From the NCBI GenBank assembly GCA_044508215.1, contig JBIQID010000038.1, positions 1 to 22,659 on the forward strand: 22,659 nt of DNA. Direction: 5' to 3'. The DNA is from JAEZFI01 sp044508215 (GTDB lineage Bacteria; Actinomycetota; Acidimicrobiia; Acidimicrobiales; Microtrichaceae). This document shows, piece by piece, positions 7,472 to 14,694 of the stretch. The first letter of the stretch is position 1. Each line of letters begins with the position of its first letter. The notes beneath the pieces are model-generated. The model was given only the letters and a program-made list of their open reading frames with translations, searched no databases and had not been told where the DNA came from. Position numbers and translations under genes: made by a program.

Positions 7472-8035
7472 TCAGGCCCGGGAGATGAACTCGCCCGAGC
7501 GCGTGTCGACCTTGATGCGCTCACCCGGGTTGATGAAGAGCGGCACCTGCACGACGAGGCCCGTCTCGAGGGTGGCCGGCTTCTTCGCGCCGCTCACGCG
7601 GTCGCCCTGCACTCCGGGCTCGGTCTGGGAGATGTTCAGCTCCACCGAGGCGGGGAGGTCGACCCCCACGATCTCGTCGCCGTACATCAGCAGCACCGCA
7701 TTGGACGACTCGACCAGGAAGTTCTTGGCGTCGCCCAGGGTGGCGGGTGGCACCGTGAGCTGGTCGTAGGTGGAGTTGTCCATGAAGACGTAGCTCTCAC
7801 CGTCGTTGTAGAGGTACTGCATCTCGCGCTTGTCGATGATGGCCCGCTCCATCTTCTCGCCGGCGCGGAAGGTCTTCTCGAGCACGGCTCCGGTGCGGGT
7901 GTTCTTCAGCGTCGTGCGGACGAAGGCGCCGCCCTTCCCCGGCTTCACGTGCTGGAACTCCACGATGCCGAAGAGCCCCTCGTCGAGCTCGATGGTCATC
8001 CCGTTCTTGAAGTCAGCGGTGGAGATCTGTGCCAT
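7472..8035 (-). CDS. efp: elongation factor P
   Basis: EF-P relieves ribosome stalling at polyproline stretches. The 187-residue protein has the N-terminal KOW-like domain with the tip loop VKPGKGGAFVRTTLKN (Lys34 at the tip), the central OB domain (YLYNDGESYVFMDNSTYDQ) and the C-terminal OB domain (VVQVPLFINPGERIKVDTRSGEFISRA). The loop has the PGKG core. No epmA-type or ymfI-type modification gene is seen in the window, so the state of Lys34 is unknown. The ATG at 8035 has GAGAGG about nine bases upstream. It lies 44 bp after the peptidase gene and directly before nusB. Confidence 0.97.
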   Translation of the reverse strand: MAQISTADFKNGMTIELDEGLFGIVEFQHVKPGKGGAFVRTTLKNTRTGAVLEKTFRAGEKMERAIIDKREMQYLYNDGESYVFMDNSTYDQLTVPPATLGDAKNFLVESSNAVLLMYGDEIVGVDLPASVELNISQTEPGVQGDRVSGAKKPATLETGLVVQVPLFINPGERIKVDTRSGEFISRA

Positions 8036-8079
8036 GCGGGGGTGCCTCTCGGGGGTTGTCGTGCCGGCTGGGGGCAGCG

Positions 8080-9195
8080 TCAGATGAGGGTGGTCTTCGG
8101 GGTCTCGGTCAGTGCGGTGGCGCCGCCGTCCTCGACCACGAGGGTGTCCTCGATGCGGACGCCGCCGTCGGGGTGCAGGTACACGCCGGGCTCCACGGTG
8201 ACCACCTGACCGGCTCCGAGCGTAGCATCCGACGTCTTCCCCACCCTTGGGGCCTCGTGGATGTCGAGGCCCACGCCGTGGCCCGTGCCGTGGGTGAACG
8301 CGTCGGCCCAGCCGGCTTCGGCGATGACCTCCCGGCACACCGCGTCGACGTCCTTCGCCGGCACCCCGGCCCGCACCGCCGCGACGCCCGCGGCCTGGGC
8401 CCGCAACACGACGTCGAGCATCCGCTGCTGCAGCTCTGACGGCTCACCGACCGAGATGGTGCGGGTCATGTCGGAGTGGTAGCCGTCGACGAGCGCTCCG
8501 AAGTCGAGCACCACCAGGTCGCCTTCGCGGATGCGCCGTTCGGCCGGACGGTGGTGCGGCAGGGCGGCGTTGGGGCCCGACGCCACGATCGTCTCGAAGC
8601 TCACGTCGGCCGCGCCGAGGCGGCGCATGGCGGTGTCGAGCTCGAGCCCGAACTGCCGCTCGGTGGGACCCTCGCCGAGCATCGGGCGCACCTCGGCCAG
8701 GGCGGCATCCGCGATCCGAGCGGCGAGGGCGATGCGGTCGATCTCGCCGCCGTCCTTGGTCAGGCGGAAGCCCTCGACGACGCCGGTGGTGGGGACCACC
8801 TGGGCCTCGCTGAAGACCGACTCGATGTAGCGGGTGGCGGCCGACCAGCTGAGGTGCTCCGCCTCGAGGCCCACCCGGCCGGCGTCCCGGGCCGCTTCCC
8901 GCACGCGGGCGGCCTGGTCGGTGTTCTCCACCACCACCGTCACGTCGGTGCCGGCGGCCTCGATCTGCACCTCGGCCTGGTCGCCGTAGCGGCCGTCGGT
9001 GACGAGCGTGGCGCCGTCGGAACGGACCACGAGGATCCCGGCGCTGCCCGTGAACCCGCTGAGGTAGCGGACGTTGGTGAGGTGGGTCACCACGAGCACC
9101 TCGATGCCCGCAGCATCGAAGGCGCCGTTCAGGCGATCGAGCCGCGGCGCGACCTCCATCGGGCGCAGCGGCTGGTCCACGACCGGCACCGTCAC
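8080..9195 (-). CDS. M24 family Xaa-Pro aminopeptidase/dipeptidase
   Basis: This is a 371-residue metallopeptidase of the M24 (pita-bread) family, predicted to cleave peptides next to proline. The N-terminal creatinase-like domain (about 15-140) includes VRYLSGFTGSAG. The catalytic domain carries all five metal ligands: Asp231 (VVLDFGA), Asp242 (YHSDMTR), His306 (THGTGHGVGLDIHE), Glu335 (VTVEPGVY) and Glu349 (GVRIEDT). The start is GTG at 9195, 4 bp after the aroQ stop, with GGGGGTGA upstream; Met13 is an alternative. An M24 peptidase between aroQ and efp is a conserved neighbourhood in Actinobacteria and Firmicutes, where it is named pepQ or ypdF. I cannot decide between aminopeptidase and dipeptidase from sequence alone. 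Confidence 0.93.
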   Translation of the reverse strand: MTVPVVDQPLRPMEVAPRLDRLNGAFDAAGIEVLVVTHLTNVRYLSGFTGSAGILVVRSDGATLVTDGRYGDQAEVQIEAAGTDVTVVVENTDQAARVREAARDAGRVGLEAEHLSWSAATRYIESVFSEAQVVPTTGVVEGFRLTKDGGEIDRIALAARIADAALAEVRPMLGEGPTERQFGLELDTAMRRLGAADVSFETIVASGPNAALPHHRPAERRIREGDLVVLDFGALVDGYHSDMTRTISVGEPSELQQRMLDVVLRAQAAGVAAVRAGVPAKDVDAVCREVIAEAGWADAFTHGTGHGVGLDIHEAPRVGKTSDATLGAGQVVTVEPGVYLHPDGGVRIEDTLVVEDGGATALTETPKTTLI

Positions 9196-9199
9196 CCGC

Positions 9200-9646
9200 T
9201 CACCCCCGCTCGATCAGCCCGACGAGGCCCTCGACGGCCAGGGTGTACCCCAACCCCTTGAAGCCCTCGACCACGCCGTCGGCCACGGGCGAGATCACCG
9301 AGGTCCGACGCCAGGGCTCACGGCCGTCGGGGTTGGAGATGTGCAGCTCCACGATCGGCAGGTCGCAGGCGGCGAGCGCGTCGTGGATCGCCCACGACGA
9401 GTGCGTGAAGGCGGCGCCGTTGATGACGATGCCCGCATGCACGCCTCGGGCCGCGTGGACGGCGTCCACCAGCTCACCTTCGTGGTTCGACTGGAGGTGG
9501 ACCAGCTCGTACCCCAGCTCCCGCGCCTGTTCCGCTGCAGCCTTCACGTGGTCGTCGAGCGTCTCGGCGCCGTAGATCTCCGGTTCGCGGGTGCCGAGCA
9601 GGTTGAGGTTCGGCCCGGACAGCAGCAGGATCGACGGGCTGGACAC
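9200..9646 (-). CDS. aroQ: type II 3-dehydroquinate dehydratase
   Basis: AroQ converts 3-dehydroquinate to 3-dehydroshikimate. The 148-residue chain has the type II signature SGPNLNLLGTREPEIYG (catalytic Arg20 and Tyr25), LQSNHEGELVDAVHAA, INGAAFTHSSWAIHDAL, and the catalytic His in VELHISN (His102). The substrate-loop region after HISN reads PDGREPWRRTSVISPVADG; the more usual form is HAREEFRHHSYVSPVA, so this loop is divergent but keeps RE, R and S positions. The start is GTG at 9646. No SD is visible, but TAGCCT lies 6 nt upstream, as expected for a leaderless transcript, even though aroB ends only 28 bp earlier. Confidence 0.94.
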   Translation of the reverse strand: MSSPSILLLSGPNLNLLGTREPEIYGAETLDDHVKAAAEQARELGYELVHLQSNHEGELVDAVHAARGVHAGIVINGAAFTHSSWAIHDALAACDLPIVELHISNPDGREPWRRTSVISPVADGVVEGFKGLGYTLAVEGLVGLIERG

Positions 9647-9652
9647 CCGGCC

Positions 9653-9658
9653 AGGCTA
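9653..9658 (-). promoter_or_regulatory. candidate -10 box (TAGCCT) for a leaderless aroQ transcript
   Basis: TAGCCT ends exactly 6 nt before the aroQ GTG, which puts the expected transcription start on the start codon itself. The 28-bp aroB-aroQ gap has no SD-like sequence near the GTG. The identical box and spacing precede the aldehyde dehydrogenase gene at 22054-22059. Confidence 0.45.
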
Positions 9659-9674
9659 ACCCCGGGCCCGCCGC

Positions 9675-10676
9675 TCAGCGGACGGCTTCGAGCGCCTCGC
9701 GGAGCAGCCCCCGGTCGATGCCCTCGACGGGCTCGACGCCGACAGGGCCGTCCAGGACGAGGACCAGGCCGCGGGTGGCCTTCTTGTCGCGCTCGAACAG
9801 GGCGAGCAGCTGATCGGGATCCATGCCCTCGGGCAGCTGCCCGGGGAGGTCGTAGCCGGCGACCACGCGGCGGTGCTCGGCGACGGCGGCGTCGTCGATC
9901 CGGCCGAGGCGCTGCGCCACCTCCGCCGCGTAGACCAGCCCGATCGCCACCGCTTCGCCATGCCGCAGGTCGTAGGTGCCGGCGGTCTCGATCGCGTGGG
10001 CGAGCGTGTGGCCGTAGTTGAGGATCGCCCGGCGCCCGCCCTCGCGCTCGTCGGACGCCACCACCTCGGCCTTGATCCGCACGCACGCCGCAACACGCTC
10101 GTCGAGGGGCAGGTCGTCGAGGCGGCCACCGCCGAGCCAGTGGTACTTGGCCAGCTCGCCCAGGCCGCATCGCCACTCCCGCTCCGGGAGGGTGGAGAGG
10201 GTCTCGATGTCGCACAGCACGGCGGACGGCTGCCAGTAGGTGCCCACCAGGTTCTTCCCCTCGGGCAGGTTCACGCCCGTCTTGCCGCCGATGGCCGCGT
10301 CGATCTGGCCGAGGAGGCTGGTGGCCACGTGCACCACGGGAAGGCCCCGGTGGTACAGGGAGGCGGCGAAGCCGGCGACGTCGGTGACGAGGCCGCCACC
10401 GACGCCCACCACGCAGTCGGCCCGAGTGAGCCCCCACCTGGTGAAGCGGCGGCAGAGGTCCTCCACCGTGGACAGCGACTTCGACTGCTCGCCGTCGCCG
10501 ATCTCGAACACCTCGTGGGGCACGCCGGGGTCGACGTCCCACCCGATGCCCTGCTGCGTGACCACGGCGACCCGGCGGGTTCCCTCCGGCAGGACCTCGC
10601 TGAGCAGGTGGCGGGCGCCGTCGCCCACCTTCACGGGGTAGCTGCGGTCTCCCAGCGGGACGTCGACGGTGATCAC
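9675..10676 (-). CDS. aroB: 3-dehydroquinate synthase
   Basis: AroB makes 3-dehydroquinate from DAHP using NAD and a divalent metal. The 333-residue protein has the NAD-binding stretch GVGGGLVTDVAGFAASLYHRG (91-111), the conserved QIDAAIGGKTGVNLPEGKN (124-142), and metal ligands in GLGELAKY (Glu174), NYGHTLAHAIE (His223, with His227 nearby) and DLRHGEAVAIG (His239). All catalytic motifs are intact. The GTG at 10676 overlaps the aroK stop by 4 nt (GTGA), giving tight coupling. An open frame continuing upstream belongs to the aroK region and is rejected. The length is slightly shorter than the usual 350-360 residues, mostly from a compact N-terminus. Confidence 0.96.
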   Translation of the reverse strand: MITVDVPLGDRSYPVKVGDGARHLLSEVLPEGTRRVAVVTQQGIGWDVDPGVPHEVFEIGDGEQSKSLSTVEDLCRRFTRWGLTRADCVVGVGGGLVTDVAGFAASLYHRGLPVVHVATSLLGQIDAAIGGKTGVNLPEGKNLVGTYWQPSAVLCDIETLSTLPEREWRCGLGELAKYHWLGGGRLDDLPLDERVAACVRIKAEVVASDEREGGRRAILNYGHTLAHAIETAGTYDLRHGEAVAIGLVYAAEVAQRLGRIDDAAVAEHRRVVAGYDLPGQLPEGMDPDQLLALFERDKKATRGLVLVLDGPVGVEPVEGIDRGLLREALEAVR

Positions 10677-11242
10677 GGGGTGCGAGTCTCGCGGACCTGG
10701 CCGGTCGGCTCGGAACCGGGGAGCGCGGCCAGGACCGATCGGGTGGAGGTGTCGGCGTCGCCCCGGTCGACCTTCACCGTCACGTCGGCCAGCTCCTCGT
10801 AGAGCGGCTGCCGCTCGGCCCGGAGGCGCGCCAGGGTTCCGGCCGGATCGTCGCCGGACATCAGCGGGCGCACGGTGCGGCTCTTCGACATCCGGGCGAG
10901 CAGCGACTCGTCGGAGGCGTCCAGCCAGACCACGACGGCACGGTCGGCCAGCGACGCCCGGTTGGCCGGATCGAGGACCACCCCTCCCCCGCACGACAGG
11001 ATGACGGGCCGCTCCCCGGAGAGCACCCGATCGAGCGCCGCTCGCTCCAGGGCACGGAACGCGGCCTCGCCGTCCTCGGCGAAGATCCGCTCGACGCTAC
11101 GGCCGTCCGCCTCGACGATCTCCGCGTCGAGGTCGACCACGTCGGCGGCGAGGGCCCGGCCCAGTCGGCGGGCGACGGACGACTTCCCCACCGCCGGGAG
11201 GCCCACCAGTGCGACGTGGCGCTCGATCCGGGGGCGGTCCAT
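10673..11242 (-). CDS. aroK: shikimate kinase
   Basis: AroK phosphorylates shikimate at O3 using ATP. The 189-residue protein has the P-loop GLPAVGKSS (14-22; Ala-Val replaces the common Gly-Ser), DLDAEI (Asp37, Asp39), RSVERIFAEDGEAAFRALE (Arg63 binds shikimate), SCGGGVVL (84-90), the lid with RTVRPLM (Arg125) and RAERQPLYEELAD. A C-terminal tail of about 20 residues goes beyond the core. The ATG at 11242 has no SD; TAGGCT lies 7 nt upstream, suggesting a leaderless promoter at the head of aroK-aroB-aroQ-pepP-efp-nusB. The stop overlaps aroB. Confidence 0.96.
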   Translation of the reverse strand: MDRPRIERHVALVGLPAVGKSSVARRLGRALAADVVDLDAEIVEADGRSVERIFAEDGEAAFRALERAALDRVLSGERPVILSCGGGVVLDPANRASLADRAVVVWLDASDESLLARMSKSRTVRPLMSGDDPAGTLARLRAERQPLYEELADVTVKVDRGDADTSTRSVLAALPGSEPTGQVRETRTP

Positions 11243-11249
11243 GCCCGAG

Positions 11250-11255
11250 AGCCTA
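11250..11255 (-). promoter_or_regulatory. candidate -10 box (TAGGCT) for a leaderless aroK transcript
   Basis: TAGGCT ends 7 nt before the aroK ATG, and nothing SD-like lies between. It falls in the 80-bp gap after the preceding gene, so it is a natural place for the promoter of the aroK-to-nusB operon. No convincing -35 hexamer is visible. Confidence 0.45.
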
Positions 11256-11266
11256 TGAGGCCACCC

Positions 11267-11346
11267 TCAGAAGGTGGAGACGACGCCAGCGAGCGAAACC
11301 GAGCCGGAGCTGGCCCGGCCAATCAGAAGATCGTGACGACGCCGGC
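11267..11346 (-). repeat. near-duplicate of the 3' end of the upstream gene
   Basis: The 24 bp covering the stop of the gene at 11323-12591 (11323-11346) are repeated at 11267-11290 with four mismatches. Both copies read GVVxxF-stop in frame (GVVTIF and GVVSTF). The second copy lies between the gene and the aroK promoter. It looks like the remnant of a duplicated gene tail; chance is possible at this length. Confidence 0.4.
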
Positions 11347-12591
11347 GGCGGCGCCGGTGCGGCCCCAGCGGACGAGGCAGCCCGCGAGGACGGTGCGCAG
11401 GTCGTGGGGGCCGATGTCGGGGACCTCGAGGATCAGCTCGTCGCCGGCCGCGGTCTTCACGATCATCGCCGCCGAACCCGCCCCGATCCGCAGGGAGTGG
11501 GTGAACATCAGCTCGTCCACCCCGCCCACCTCGAGCGCGGCGACGTCGTCGGGGCCGATGTCGTGCTTCCACGAGCCGAGACCGCCGGTGGCGAGGTGGA
11601 GGCCCTCGGCGTCGAAGGTCACCGTCACGTTCCTGCGCCGCTTGCTGCCCTCGCCGGTGCCGCCCACGAGCGTCACGGGACGGAACGGCGCCGGCCACTC
11701 GTCGCCGACCGACTCCTGCACCTGCTCCGGCAGCTCGCCGAGCACCTGGTCGATGAGCGGAGCGTGGTCGTGACCCGCACCGGTCGGTCCTGCTCCGACT
11801 GCTTCCGGCTGGTCGACGTCGCCGATGGGATCGACGGCCTCGGCCGTCTCGACCGCTTCCGCCTGGTCGACGTCGCCGAGGTGATCAGCCGGGTCGGTGC
11901 CGGTCGAGCTGGAGTCGACGGCGTCGGGGGCGAGTGGCGCCGGGGCGGCGGGCCCGCCCGAGCCGTCCGGGAGGTCAGGTGCGGCGGGGCTCTCGGCGTC
12001 CACTGCTGCGGCACTCGCCTCCACGTGGCCGGGATGTCCGGGATGTCCGGGCTGGCCGGGCAGCGGGACGAGGTCGGGGGTCACCGTGGGCTCGGGCGTC
12101 CAACCGGCCGGGCGGTCGTCGTGTGCCTCGTGGTCGGTGGCGGTGCCGGGCACGGGTTCGGCCTCGACGTCCGGAGGCGCCGGCGGCCAGCCGCCGGTCA
12201 GCACGGCGAGGACCTGCTCGCGGAACTCGGTGGGCCAACCCACGAGCACAGCGAGGTCGCCCTGGATCCGCACCTCGATCGCCTCGAGCGGGAGGGGCAA
12301 CCCCTCCAGCAGGTCGAGGCCCACGATCTCGCTGAGCAGCACGCGGGCCGGGTCGACCTGGGGGCTGCTCCCCGTGAAGAGGATCGCCTCGGGCGTGACG
12401 ACGAACAGCGTGTCGACCACCGGCGCGCCCTGAGGGCCGAGCCGCATCCACCCGACGCCGGCCGAGACCACCACGTCGTCGGCGGGGTACCGCCGCGAGA
12501 GCTGGTCGGCGGCGACCCGTACCCAGTCCACGTCACGCCCCGCCTGCTCGACGACAGCATCGAGGAAGGTCACCCGCTCAGCATTGCTCAT
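11323..12591 (-). CDS. hypothetical protein: two beta-rich ends joined by a long acidic, proline-rich linker
   Basis: I do not recognise a named family. The 422-residue product has an N-terminal globular domain (about 1-135) with alternating beta-like segments (DTLFVVTPEAILFTGSS, EAIEVRIQGDLAVLVGWP). A low-complexity linker rich in P, D, A, G and E follows (about 140-310), then a C-terminal domain (about 325-422) with NVTVTFDAEGLHLATG, SLRIGAGSAAMIVKTAAGDELILEV. Both ends look like PH/GRAM-type small beta domains, an inference from pattern only. There is no signal peptide or membrane segment, so it is probably cytosolic. ATG at 12591 has GGAGGA eight bases upstream. An in-frame ATG at 12762 overlaps the previous stop, but the extra 57 codons are Pro/Arg-rich and poorer in GC3, so I reject it. 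It is probably co-transcribed with the DUF4388 gene. Confidence 0.75.
   Translation of the reverse strand: MSNAERVTFLDAVVEQAGRDVDWVRVAADQLSRRYPADDVVVSAGVGWMRLGPQGAPVVDTLFVVTPEAILFTGSSPQVDPARVLLSEIVGLDLLEGLPLPLEAIEVRIQGDLAVLVGWPTEFREQVLAVLTGGWPPAPPDVEAEPVPGTATDHEAHDDRPAGWTPEPTVTPDLVPLPGQPGHPGHPGHVEASAAAVDAESPAAPDLPDGSGGPAAPAPLAPDAVDSSSTGTDPADHLGDVDQAEAVETAEAVDPIGDVDQPEAVGAGPTGAGHDHAPLIDQVLGELPEQVQESVGDEWPAPFRPVTLVGGTGEGSKRRRNVTVTFDAEGLHLATGGLGSWKHDIGPDDVAALEVGGVDELMFTHSLRIGAGSAAMIVKTAAGDELILEVPDIGPHDLRTVLAGCLVRWGRTGAAAGVVTIF
11801..11881 (-). repeat. 54-bp period repeat inside the linker
   Basis: Segments 11801-11827 and 11855-11881 match at nearly every base and lie exactly 54 bp (18 codons) apart in frame. 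They encode GDVDQAEAVETA and GDVDQPEAVGAG. This suggests that the acidic linker grew by in-frame tandem duplication. Confidence 0.65.
12029..12060 (-). repeat. 9-bp tandem repeat inside the linker
   Basis: The plus-strand unit CCGGGATGT occurs at 12029-12037 and 12038-12046, followed by a degenerate third copy (12047-12055). On the coding strand it gives the PGQPGHPGHPGH run. The length is a multiple of three, so copy-number change would keep the frame. Confidence 0.65.
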
Positions 12592-12761
12592 CGGGCCGGT
12601 CCTCCGCAGTTCACTGCCGGGACCGGTCCGGCGCTGGCCGTCTGGGTGGCGTCCGTCCGGGCGGCGAGCAGCTGGGCGCGTGCCCGTCTGGCCTGGACCG
12701 TTGCCGGGCTGGGGAGCGGACCAGATCCGCGACGGAGAACCTGTGGCGACGGCGATGCCCA

Positions 12762-13742
12762 TCAGGCGCCGTGGAGGTCGGTGCCGGTGTCGTCCGCAGC
12801 GGGACCGTCACCGGTGCCGTTCGCCTCCGCTGCAGCCACGGCCTGCGCGGCCTTCGGGCTCAGCATCGACAGGCCGTAGCTCATGTCCGACTGGGCGTCC
12901 TCCGCGGCGGACCAGGCACCGGGGCCCTCCTCGGCGGAGTGCTCGTCGTCGGGTGCCGGGAAGCTCTCCGGAGCGAACGGGTCGTCGGAGAGGCCGGAGA
13001 TCGTGAGGCTCGGGAGGGCCAGCTCGTCGTCGACCTCACCCTCACCCTGCGGTTCGAACGAGTCGAAGGCGTCGAAGGAGTCCGTCTCGACGCTGCTCGA
13101 CGGCCGCTCCTCGGGGTGCGGCGCAGCGAGGTCGACCACCGCCGGCACGTCGTGGTGCGACGAGATCCGGCCCAGGATCGACTCGGGGTCGTCCATGGCG
13201 CTCCCCACCTCGACGAAGCCGGCGTGCACCAGCGCCCGCACCAGGCGGCACGCGGGGAGCTCGCCCAGCCCCAGCACCTCGGCCAGGTTCGAGACGGTGC
13301 AGCCGCTGCCCACCGCCACGATCGAGGTCCAGCACGCCTGGTCGACGACGACCTCGGGGTGCGGCAGCTCGCTGGCCAGGGTGATCCACGAGCTCATGGA
13401 CGGGACCACCGCGACGATGTCCCTCCACTCGGCGAGGTACGCCTCGGCGCGGTCGAGGACGAGGCCGACCGGGGCGGGATCGAGGGGGTCGGCGCACAGG
13501 GCGTCGGCCTCGAAGATGAACGAACCGGTCTCGTACCGGAGGATGTCGAAGACGATGTCGACCAGGTCGACGGCCGTCGGGTCGCCGGAGGTCGAGCCTC
13601 CGACCATCTCGCCGTTCGACAGCCACAGGCTCGACGAGCCCCGCTCTCCGTTCACGACCAAGCGGCCGGTCTTGCGCGATCCCGCCAGCAGCCGCATGAC
13701 GTCGGCGAGGGCGAAGGAGTCGATGGTTCCCTGGAGCGCCAC
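12762..13742 (-). CDS. DUF4388 (PatA N-terminal-like) domain protein
   Basis: The 326-residue protein begins with LQGTIDSFALADVMRLLAGS, then RKTGRLVVNGERGSSSLWLS and NGEMVGG, the DUF4388 pattern found in PatA-like response regulators and gliding or polarity proteins. This domain spans about 1-105. A middle part (about 110-195) contains a helix-rich, winged-helix-like stretch (VSNLAEVLGLGELPACRLVRALVHAGFVEV). The C-terminal third is acidic and low-complexity (SFDAFDSFEP, DDEHSAEEGPG). No receiver or membrane segment is seen. GTG at 13742 has AGGAGG nine bases upstream. A TAGGCC box at 13769-13774 could be its -10. The biological role is unknown. It and the next gene form an island between aroE and aroK. 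Confidence 0.8.
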   Translation of the reverse strand: MALQGTIDSFALADVMRLLAGSRKTGRLVVNGERGSSSLWLSNGEMVGGSTSGDPTAVDLVDIVFDILRYETGSFIFEADALCADPLDPAPVGLVLDRAEAYLAEWRDIVAVVPSMSSWITLASELPHPEVVVDQACWTSIVAVGSGCTVSNLAEVLGLGELPACRLVRALVHAGFVEVGSAMDDPESILGRISSHHDVPAVVDLAAPHPEERPSSSVETDSFDAFDSFEPQGEGEVDDELALPSLTISGLSDDPFAPESFPAPDDEHSAEEGPGAWSAAEDAQSDMSYGLSMLSPKAAQAVAAAEANGTGDGPAADDTGTDLHGA

Positions 13743-13849
13743 GATGAGATTCCTCCTGAGGGGATCGGGGCCTACTCCGTTCCATCGGCGCGCGAGCGCC
13801 CGGGGTGAACCATTCGGCCCAGTTCTCCGAGATCAGGGGATCGTCCGGC

Positions 13850-14692
13850 TCAGGCCGAGATCGCGGCGAGCGCCCCGCGGCGCATCGCGGCGAGGGGCGC
13901 GTCGGTCCCCGTCCAGGCGTTGAACGCCAACGCCGCCTGGCCCACCAGCATCCCGATCCCGTCCACCGGCCGAGCGCCGACCGCCGCTGCGGCCTCGAGC
14001 AGCGGGGTGGTGAGCGGGTGGTAGACGATGTCGACCACCACCTGCCCGGCACGCAGCAGCGCCGCGTCGAGGGGCATCTGGCCGTCGCCCATGCCCACCG
14101 AGGTGGCGTTGACCACCAGATCGCATCCGTGGAGCTCTCCTGCGTCCGCCGTGCGGGCCCGCTGGGGAGCCAGCTCCACGGCCGCCGCTGCCCGCTCCGG
14201 GGTGCGGTTCACCACCAGCACCTCGGCGGCGCCCGCATCGGCGAGCGCCAGCACGATCGAGCGTGCCGCTCCGCCCGCGCCGAGCACGGCCACGCGCAGG
14301 CCGGCCACGTCGATGCCCGGCTCGTGGCGGAGAGCGAGCACCAGGCCGTCCCCGTCGGTGGATCGACCCACGAGGTCGCTGCCCTCCCACCCCACGCAGT
14401 TCACGGCGCGGAGCGCCTCGGCTGCAGGGGTGACGCGGTCGACCACCTCGGCGACCTCTGCCTTGTGCGGCATCGTCACCGACAGGCCACCCAGGTCCAG
14501 TGCTCGCATCGCGGCGATCGCCCCGGCGGCGCCCCCTGCCGGCACCCGGAACGCGGTGAACACCCAGTCGAGCCCCGCCTCTGCGAAGCCGGCGTTCATG
14601 ATCGCAGGCGACAGCGAGTGCGCGATCGGGTCACCGATCACCGCGGCGACGCGGGTGGAGCCCGAGACCGAGGGCAGCACGCGGTGCGGCAC
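13850..14692 (-). CDS. aroE: shikimate dehydrogenase
   Basis: AroE reduces 3-dehydroshikimate to shikimate with NADPH. The 280-residue protein shows the shikimate-binding HSLSP (25-29), SVTMPHKAEV with catalytic Lys77, AVNC (97-100), and STDGDG with the catalytic Asp113. The usual NTDG is here STDG. The Rossmann domain has VAVLGAGGAARSIVLAL, VNRTPERA (NADPH 2'-phosphate site) and NATSVGM; GIGMLVGQAALAFNAWTG closes it. GTG at 14692 is 2 bp after the mltG stop; a second in-frame GTG lies four codons on. mltG-aroE is a conserved pair. Confidence 0.95.
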   Translation of the reverse strand: MPHRVLPSVSGSTRVAAVIGDPIAHSLSPAIMNAGFAEAGLDWVFTAFRVPAGGAAGAIAAMRALDLGGLSVTMPHKAEVAEVVDRVTPAAEALRAVNCVGWEGSDLVGRSTDGDGLVLALRHEPGIDVAGLRVAVLGAGGAARSIVLALADAGAAEVLVVNRTPERAAAAVELAPQRARTADAGELHGCDLVVNATSVGMGDGQMPLDAALLRAGQVVVDIVYHPLTTPLLEAAAAVGARPVDGIGMLVGQAALAFNAWTGTDAPLAAMRRGALAAISA

Positions 14693-14694
14693 GC

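Noticed and set aside
12029..12060. The 9-bp repeat as a regulatory iteron or protein-binding array
   Set aside because: It lies inside a coding linker, keeps the frame and encodes a PGH run, so protein-level explanation suffices.
12592..12762. A longer N-terminus for the hypothetical gene, starting with an ATG at 12762 that overlaps the DUF4388 stop
   Set aside because: The added 57 codons are Pro, Arg and Gly-rich with clearly lower GC at third positions, and ATG 12591 has a well-spaced GGAGGA. The overlap keeps this alternative open but less likely.
13787..13800. GGCGC/GCGCC hairpin upstream of the DUF4388 gene as a terminator for aroE
   Set aside because: The 5-bp stem has no T-tract and such stems are frequent at this GC content.
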